Source: an uncultured Treponema sp. (GTDB taxonomy: Bacteria > Spirochaetota > Spirochaetia > Treponematales > Treponemataceae). Taken from it: 64,000 nucleotides of DNA. Position 1 is the stretch's first letter, and every line of letters begins with the position of its first letter. A program made the position numbers and the translations under genes. The notes beneath the pieces were generated by a model. That model worked only from the letters and a program-made list of their open reading frames with translations. It was not told the DNA's origin and did no database searches. Positions 60,829 through 64,000 of this stretch are shown here, piece after piece. Location of the stretch: NCBI GenBank assembly GCA_947166355.1, contig CAMVDX010000006.1, forward strand, positions 1-64,000, given 5' to 3'.

Positions 60829-61902
60829 TTAGAGTGCACTTAATATTTCTGCTTTTTTTGCATTAAAATCTTCCTGCGAAATTAAGCCATTATCGAGCAG
60901 TTTTTTCAGTTTTGTGATTTTCTTTTCTGCTTCTGCAAATTCATCATCAGCTTCTTCTTTGGAATCAAAATTTTCCCCACCAGAAAAGCCTATCTGTTCT
61001 GTATCCTTTTTAATTTTTCTAAGCTGAGTTTTAAATGAATTCCATTTCGTCTGCGCAATGTTATCAAGGATTTTATTTTCACAATCATCATACACATCTA
61101 CAACACCTGCAAGAGTTTGATCCTGTCTTACTTGAAAAATATCAGAAGCATCTTCAAAATCGTATTCATTAATTTCATCACTTTTTGCAAGAATTACATT
61201 CTTATTTGTAAGAATCATAATTGACTTTGATTCAGTCACATCATTTACTAAATTGCTTGCAATGCGGCTTGCTCCAGCTTTCGCAATTCCAAGACCAAAA
61301 CCAACTAAACCGCTTAGTCCGCCAGCAAGAGCTCCTCCTAACCCCTTTTTTACAGTCTGACCGAGATTTTCCGTAATCTTTCCACTGTCATCTTCTAGAA
61401 ATGAAAGAATTTTTGAACCTTCATGCAAAAAACCGTTATTAACAGCATTTCCCATCCTGTTTTTATAAACAAGAAGAATTTTATAGACATCGGGATTATA
61501 AGCGGAATCTTCATCAATAGCATATTCATCTATCAATTTCTCAACTTGATTTTTAGGTGTTATATCGTCACTTACAAAGAGTTCGGCTAATTTACCAAAC
61601 AACTCTTTATAAGGAGTCATTTTGTTTTCAATAAGCTCAAACTGTTCTTGATTATCAAATTCAAGTGTTGATTTTATTTCAATTTCACCAGATTCTTTTT
61701 TCTCTTCCCTATCTGTAAATGTTATTTTTGAAAAATCTGTCAATGCAACATCATATTCATTTTCCCCTATAAGCATTTTTGTTTTTTCTGGAAAAAACTG
61801 AATCGTTACTTTTGGTTTTATAATCTGATAGACAAGTGGACTTTTTTCGTTTAAAACCCAGCTGCCATTTTTAACTTCTGCTACTACATCTGAAAAATAC
61901 AT
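60829..61902 (-). CDS. Protein with bacterial PH-like region, Gly-rich segment and C-terminal SHOCT domain
   Basis: A 357-aa protein. The last 30 residues form a SHOCT domain (KLKKLLDNGLISQEDFNAKK). About 180-215 is a Gly/Ala-rich segment (GGALAGGLSGLVGFGLG), possibly membrane-interacting; about 215-280 (IMILTNKNVILAKSDEINEYDF) looks like a short bacterial PH fold, and the N-terminal part may be a second such fold. Function unknown. It has a GGGGG site and starts 2 bases after the preceding gene. Confidence 0.75.
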   Translation of the reverse strand: MYFSDVVAEVKNGSWVLNEKSPLVYQIIKPKVTIQFFPEKTKMLIGENEYDVALTDFSKITFTDREEKKESGEIEIKSTLEFDNQEQFELIENKMTPYKELFGKLAELFVSDDITPKNQVEKLIDEYAIDEDSAYNPDVYKILLVYKNRMGNAVNNGFLHEGSKILSFLEDDSGKITENLGQTVKKGLGGALAGGLSGLVGFGLGIAKAGASRIASNLVNDVTESKSIMILTNKNVILAKSDEINEYDFEDASDIFQVRQDQTLAGVVDVYDDCENKILDNIAQTKWNSFKTQLRKIKKDTEQIGFSGGENFDSKEEADDEFAEAEKKITKLKKLLDNGLISQEDFNAKKAEILSAL

Positions 61903-61904
61903 TT

Positions 61905-62192
61905 TTATTTATCCCCCTCTTTTTCACCAGTCTTTCTTTTGGATTCTATAATTCCCTTAAGTATTATGTAGATAAAGAAAATTATAAAAGGAAGCAAAAT
62001 CATTATGATGATTGAAAATACTGCACTTCTGCTATATATCCTTACTGTATGCCTGAAAATACATTCCATAATTTCAATCAGATAAAATACTCCGCAGAAA
62101 ATTTCTCCTTGTACAGTTTCCCGAAACTTCTTTAAACATGAAGTTCCAAAAGCAAGAGCTATGCCAATAATAATATTAGTAAGTAAAAGCAT
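61905..62192 (-). CDS. Small membrane protein
   Basis: A 95-aa protein with two or three hydrophobic helices (about 2-18, 33-45, 58-80) and a basic/acidic C-terminal tail (KRKTGEKEGDK). An AAGGGA site is present. Not recognised. It sits between the 56-aa gene and the SHOCT protein gene. Confidence 0.72.
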   Translation of the reverse strand: MLLLTNIIIGIALAFGTSCLKKFRETVQGEIFCGVFYLIEIMECIFRHTVRIYSRSAVFSIIIMILLPFIIFFIYIILKGIIESKRKTGEKEGDK

Positions 62193-62212
62193 TTTTATTC
62201 CCTTTTATTAAT

Positions 62213-62383
62213 TTAAATTTTTACACACGAAACAATTTTGTACTTATAACTGTTTGACGGAAGGTGTGTTGAATTAAACTTATTTTTTGCCTCCATGATT
62301 GAAGAAGCATCAACGCTAGTTCCAGCGGTTGAAACTATCTTGCCATTCTGAATTTTTTGAAAAGTAATTTTAAATCGTGCCAT
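62213..62383 (-). CDS. 56-aa hypothetical protein, first gene of the small-gene operon
   Basis: A short open frame (start 62383, stop 62213) with a strong AGGAG site 8 bases upstream. It begins MARFKITFQKIQNGKIVS, has a mid region VDASSIMEAKNKF and ends YKIVSCVKI; a small beta-alpha fold with sequence reminiscent of DUF-type single-domain proteins. It faces the XRE gene across operator-like boxes and is the probable first gene of the minus operon. Confidence 0.65.
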   Translation of the reverse strand: MARFKITFQKIQNGKIVSTAGTSVDASSIMEAKNKFNSTHLPSNSYKYKIVSCVKI

Positions 62384-62417
62384 TTTCTTTCTCCTAAGTT
62401 ATTGATATTTTTATTAA

Positions 62418-62435
62418 ATACCCTTTATTGAGTAT
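62418..62435. promoter_or_regulatory. XRE operator-like box 1
   Basis: ATACCCTTTATTGAGTAT. The inverted box at 62477-62494 matches it at 15 of 18 positions; a related half-site (ATACCC...TTATTGAT) is at 62446. Confidence 0.65.
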
Positions 62436-62476
62436 ATCACATTATATACCCAATTTATTGATTTGGCAATTTTTAA

Positions 62477-62494
62477 ATACTCAAATAATGGTAT
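62477..62494. promoter_or_regulatory. XRE operator-like box 2
   Basis: ATACTCAAATAATGGTAT, inverted relative to box 1 and only about 10 bases before the XRE start codon. Confidence 0.65.
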
Positions 62495-62503
62495 TCTAAG
62501 AAT

Positions 62504-62851
62504 ATGTTTCGGGATAATCTGAAAGATTTGATTGAGTATAAAGGAATAATTAGAAAAGAACTCTCAGCACAGACTGGAATCAGCAAGCGCACGATTGACA
62601 CTTACCTCGACAGCCGTGCCGTTCTTCCAAACGCGGAAGTTGCCGTTAAGCTGGCAAAAGCCCTTGGCACTACAGTAGAATTCCTTGTTACTGGTGAAGA
62701 TGCCGTAAACCACGAACAGAAGCTTTATTCAGATTTTGAAACCTACCGAAAATACAAGAAACTTGTCACTGAACTGGATACGCTTTCCCCTGAACTCTTA
62801 AAATCTATAGAGGCGATGATTCATACGGCAGCCGAAATTGCAAATAAATAA
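62504..62851 (+). CDS. XRE-family transcriptional regulator
   Basis: A 115-aa protein with an N-terminal helix-turn-helix (LSAQTGISKRTIDTYLDSRAVLPNAEVAVKLAKALG, landmark TGISKRTIDTYL) and a C-terminal helical tail (about 80-115). It is divergent from the small-gene operon and probably represses both through the repeated boxes. It is convergent with the HipA-like gene 17 bases away. Confidence 0.87.
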   Translation: MFRDNLKDLIEYKGIIRKELSAQTGISKRTIDTYLDSRAVLPNAEVAVKLAKALGTTVEFLVTGEDAVNHEQKLYSDFETYRKYKKLVTELDTLSPELLKSIEAMIHTAAEIANK

Positions 62852-62868
62852 TCAGCTGTAACATTTTT

Positions 62869-64000
62869 TCATATCATTCCCTCTCCAATCAATTCCCAAA
62901 TCTCATTGATTCTGTTTTCTGAAAGACCTGCATCCTTAGCAAAAGCTTTCCATTTTGATATGCCTGCACGGACATCTTCCATTGCTGACCTGACTTCCCT
63001 CGACGCAAGATTTCCTATTTTTGCGCAAATTTCAAAATCATTTTCCGTAAAATTCTTTCTTTTTCCGTTTACCGTCATCTGATGGCTCGAAGTCCATAGC
63101 CCGTTCGGATTATAAGCAAAAGAAAGGTCATAGGCAGGAGCCAGACTCCACTGCCCGCTTTTATCCATAAGGAATGAAATATTTTTTGTATGGTCATCAC
63201 AATTAAATGCAAAAATATTAAAAAGCATTCGCCTGAATGCCTCTACAGAATCCCTATGGTGAGCGCCAATCTGATTTAGGATTGCAAACAGCTGTTCATA
63301 ACTGTAAAGACCCGCCTGATTAAAATCAAAATGAGCAAGGGCACACAAAGTCTGCATATGAAATTTATTTCCCCTGTCATCGCGGTCAAATCGTTTTGTC
63401 ATAAAATGAGAGTTTTTTCCATCATCAAGAATGCGGCATTTACTCATATTGATTCCAGCTTCCCTTGCCATCAGATAGTAGATATATTCGATAATTCCAA
63501 AATCCTCGCGGTCTTCATCTTCCTTATCTTTATTTCCGGCAACACCGCTGAATTTAATAAGCCAGTGCTCAAAGCCCTTTGATGTTTCAGTCTGGCCGGA
63601 ACGAACTTCATTTGTTTTCGGATTCCAGGCAATTACAGCTTTTGCCCTGGCCCCGCCTGCAGAAGTTCCTACACTTATAATCTGAGCCAAGGCAGCATTC
63701 ATCTTAGGCTTATCACATTCATCAAGGACAGTTTTAAGATTCTGCCGATTCCTCAAAACAATTGAAGCAAGTTCTACAAGCTCCGATACATTAATTTTTT
63801 CATCAACACTTTCAGAAGTAATAAGCGGATAATATTCCAGAGCCCCCATGCCTCGTTTTCCGGTATAACACAAGCGTTCAACTGAATTAAAGCTTTCTGG
63901 AAGCCGCCCCTGTTTTGAAAGCCATAAATCAATAATACTGTTACCAAATTTGTCCGGAATAGAATCTGAAATTAAGCCTGGAAGTCCGTGATAAGTTTCA
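62869..64000 (-). CDS. HipA-like kinase, 5' end beyond the window
   Basis: The frame stays open to the window edge, so the gene is incomplete; at least 377 residues are present. The visible N-terminal part has GLPGLISDSIPDKFGNSI, and the kinase core shows KRFDRD, FNCDDHTKNIS (catalytic loop) and APAYDLSFAYN. HipA proteins are Ser/Thr kinases, some acting as toxins that phosphorylate GltX. Its HipB partner would lie upstream, outside the window. Confidence 0.88.
   Translation of the reverse strand, partial: ETYHGLPGLISDSIPDKFGNSIIDLWLSKQGRLPESFNSVERLCYTGKRGMGALEYYPLITSESVDEKINVSELVELASIVLRNRQNLKTVLDECDKPKMNAALAQIISVGTSAGGARAKAVIAWNPKTNEVRSGQTETSKGFEHWLIKFSGVAGNKDKEDEDREDFGIIEYIYYLMAREAGINMSKCRILDDGKNSHFMTKRFDRDDRGNKFHMQTLCALAHFDFNQAGLYSYEQLFAILNQIGAHHRDSVEAFRRMLFNIFAFNCDDHTKNISFLMDKSGQWSLAPAYDLSFAYNPNGLWTSSHQMTVNGKRKNFTENDFEICAKIGNLASREVRSAMEDVRAGISKWKAFAKDAGLSENRINEIWELIGEGMI

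Noticed and set aside
1..64000. tRNA, rRNA, tmRNA or insertion sequence
   Set aside because: No GTTCGAATC-type tRNA loop, rRNA segment or transposase gene was recognised.

Overview
The window looks like chromosomal DNA from a host-associated (gut or rumen type) Treponema. The evidence is an AT-rich genome with lipoprotein-rich secreted proteins, a spirochaete-type flagellar operon (flgB-flgC-fliE-fliF-fliG-fliH-fliI-fliJ), a TGS/nucleoside kinase fusion, and heavy interspersion of several palindromic repeat families. The genus is inferred from gene content and style; no rRNA or tRNA gene was seen to confirm it.

Layout. 0-4.3 kb (mostly minus): a NarL/NarX-type two-component pair, an ECF-S-like membrane protein, two small lipoproteins and rpsO. 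4.4-8.4 kb: a c-di-GMP phosphodiesterase, a RibF-type nucleotidyltransferase, and a branched-chain aminotransferase with a histone-H1-like tail. 8.5-10.8 kb (minus): an RlpA-like/Glu-rich/SPOR envelope protein and a secreted partner. 10.9-17.3 kb (plus): a UDP-sugar 4,6-dehydratase and DegT aminotransferase, probably for surface glycan, then a three-subunit xanthine-dehydrogenase-like set whose large subunit has lost the usual cofactor motifs. 17.5-20.5 kb (minus): queA, ruvB, ruvA. 20.6-23.9 kb (plus): a zinc-response cluster with two Fur/Zur-type boxes, a Fur-family regulator, a His/Cys membrane peptide, a COG0523 GTPase and ZnuA. 23.9-26.8 kb (minus): ruvC, a flavodiiron protein, yebC. 27-29.3 kb: a small membrane protein and a uridine-kinase-like fusion. 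29.4-37.1 kb (minus): the flagellar operon, interrupted by repeats. 37.2-41.1 kb: a diguanylate cyclase remnant, a YqhD-type alcohol dehydrogenase, two SDR proteins. 41.1-48.1 kb (minus): an S41-like protein fused to three FGE-type domains, then xer-hslV-hslU. 48.2-49.6 kb: a lipoprotein and an Mpi-like serine recombinase. 49.7-59 kb (minus): RluA-type synthase, rpiA, aroD-aroE fusion, PASTA protein, fmt, def, hisD, and a HisA-HisI-HisE fusion. 59.3-64 kb is accessory: a HEPN/MNT toxin-antitoxin pair, an uncharacterised operon of five small genes facing an XRE regulator across repeated operator-like sites, and an incomplete HipA-like kinase.

The most striking architecture is the repeat system. 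At least four palindromic families (A-D below) fill most intergenic gaps and often begin within a few bases of a stop codon. One copy lies in frame inside queA, and another supplies the last codons and stop of fliI. Other points worth attention are the HisA-HisI-HisE fusion, the S41/FGE fusion, the degenerate molybdo-hydroxylase set, the recombinase whose Shine-Dalgarno lies in a terminator stem, and the XRE-flanked small-gene operon.

All protein calls rest on reading motifs by eye; no database search was possible.
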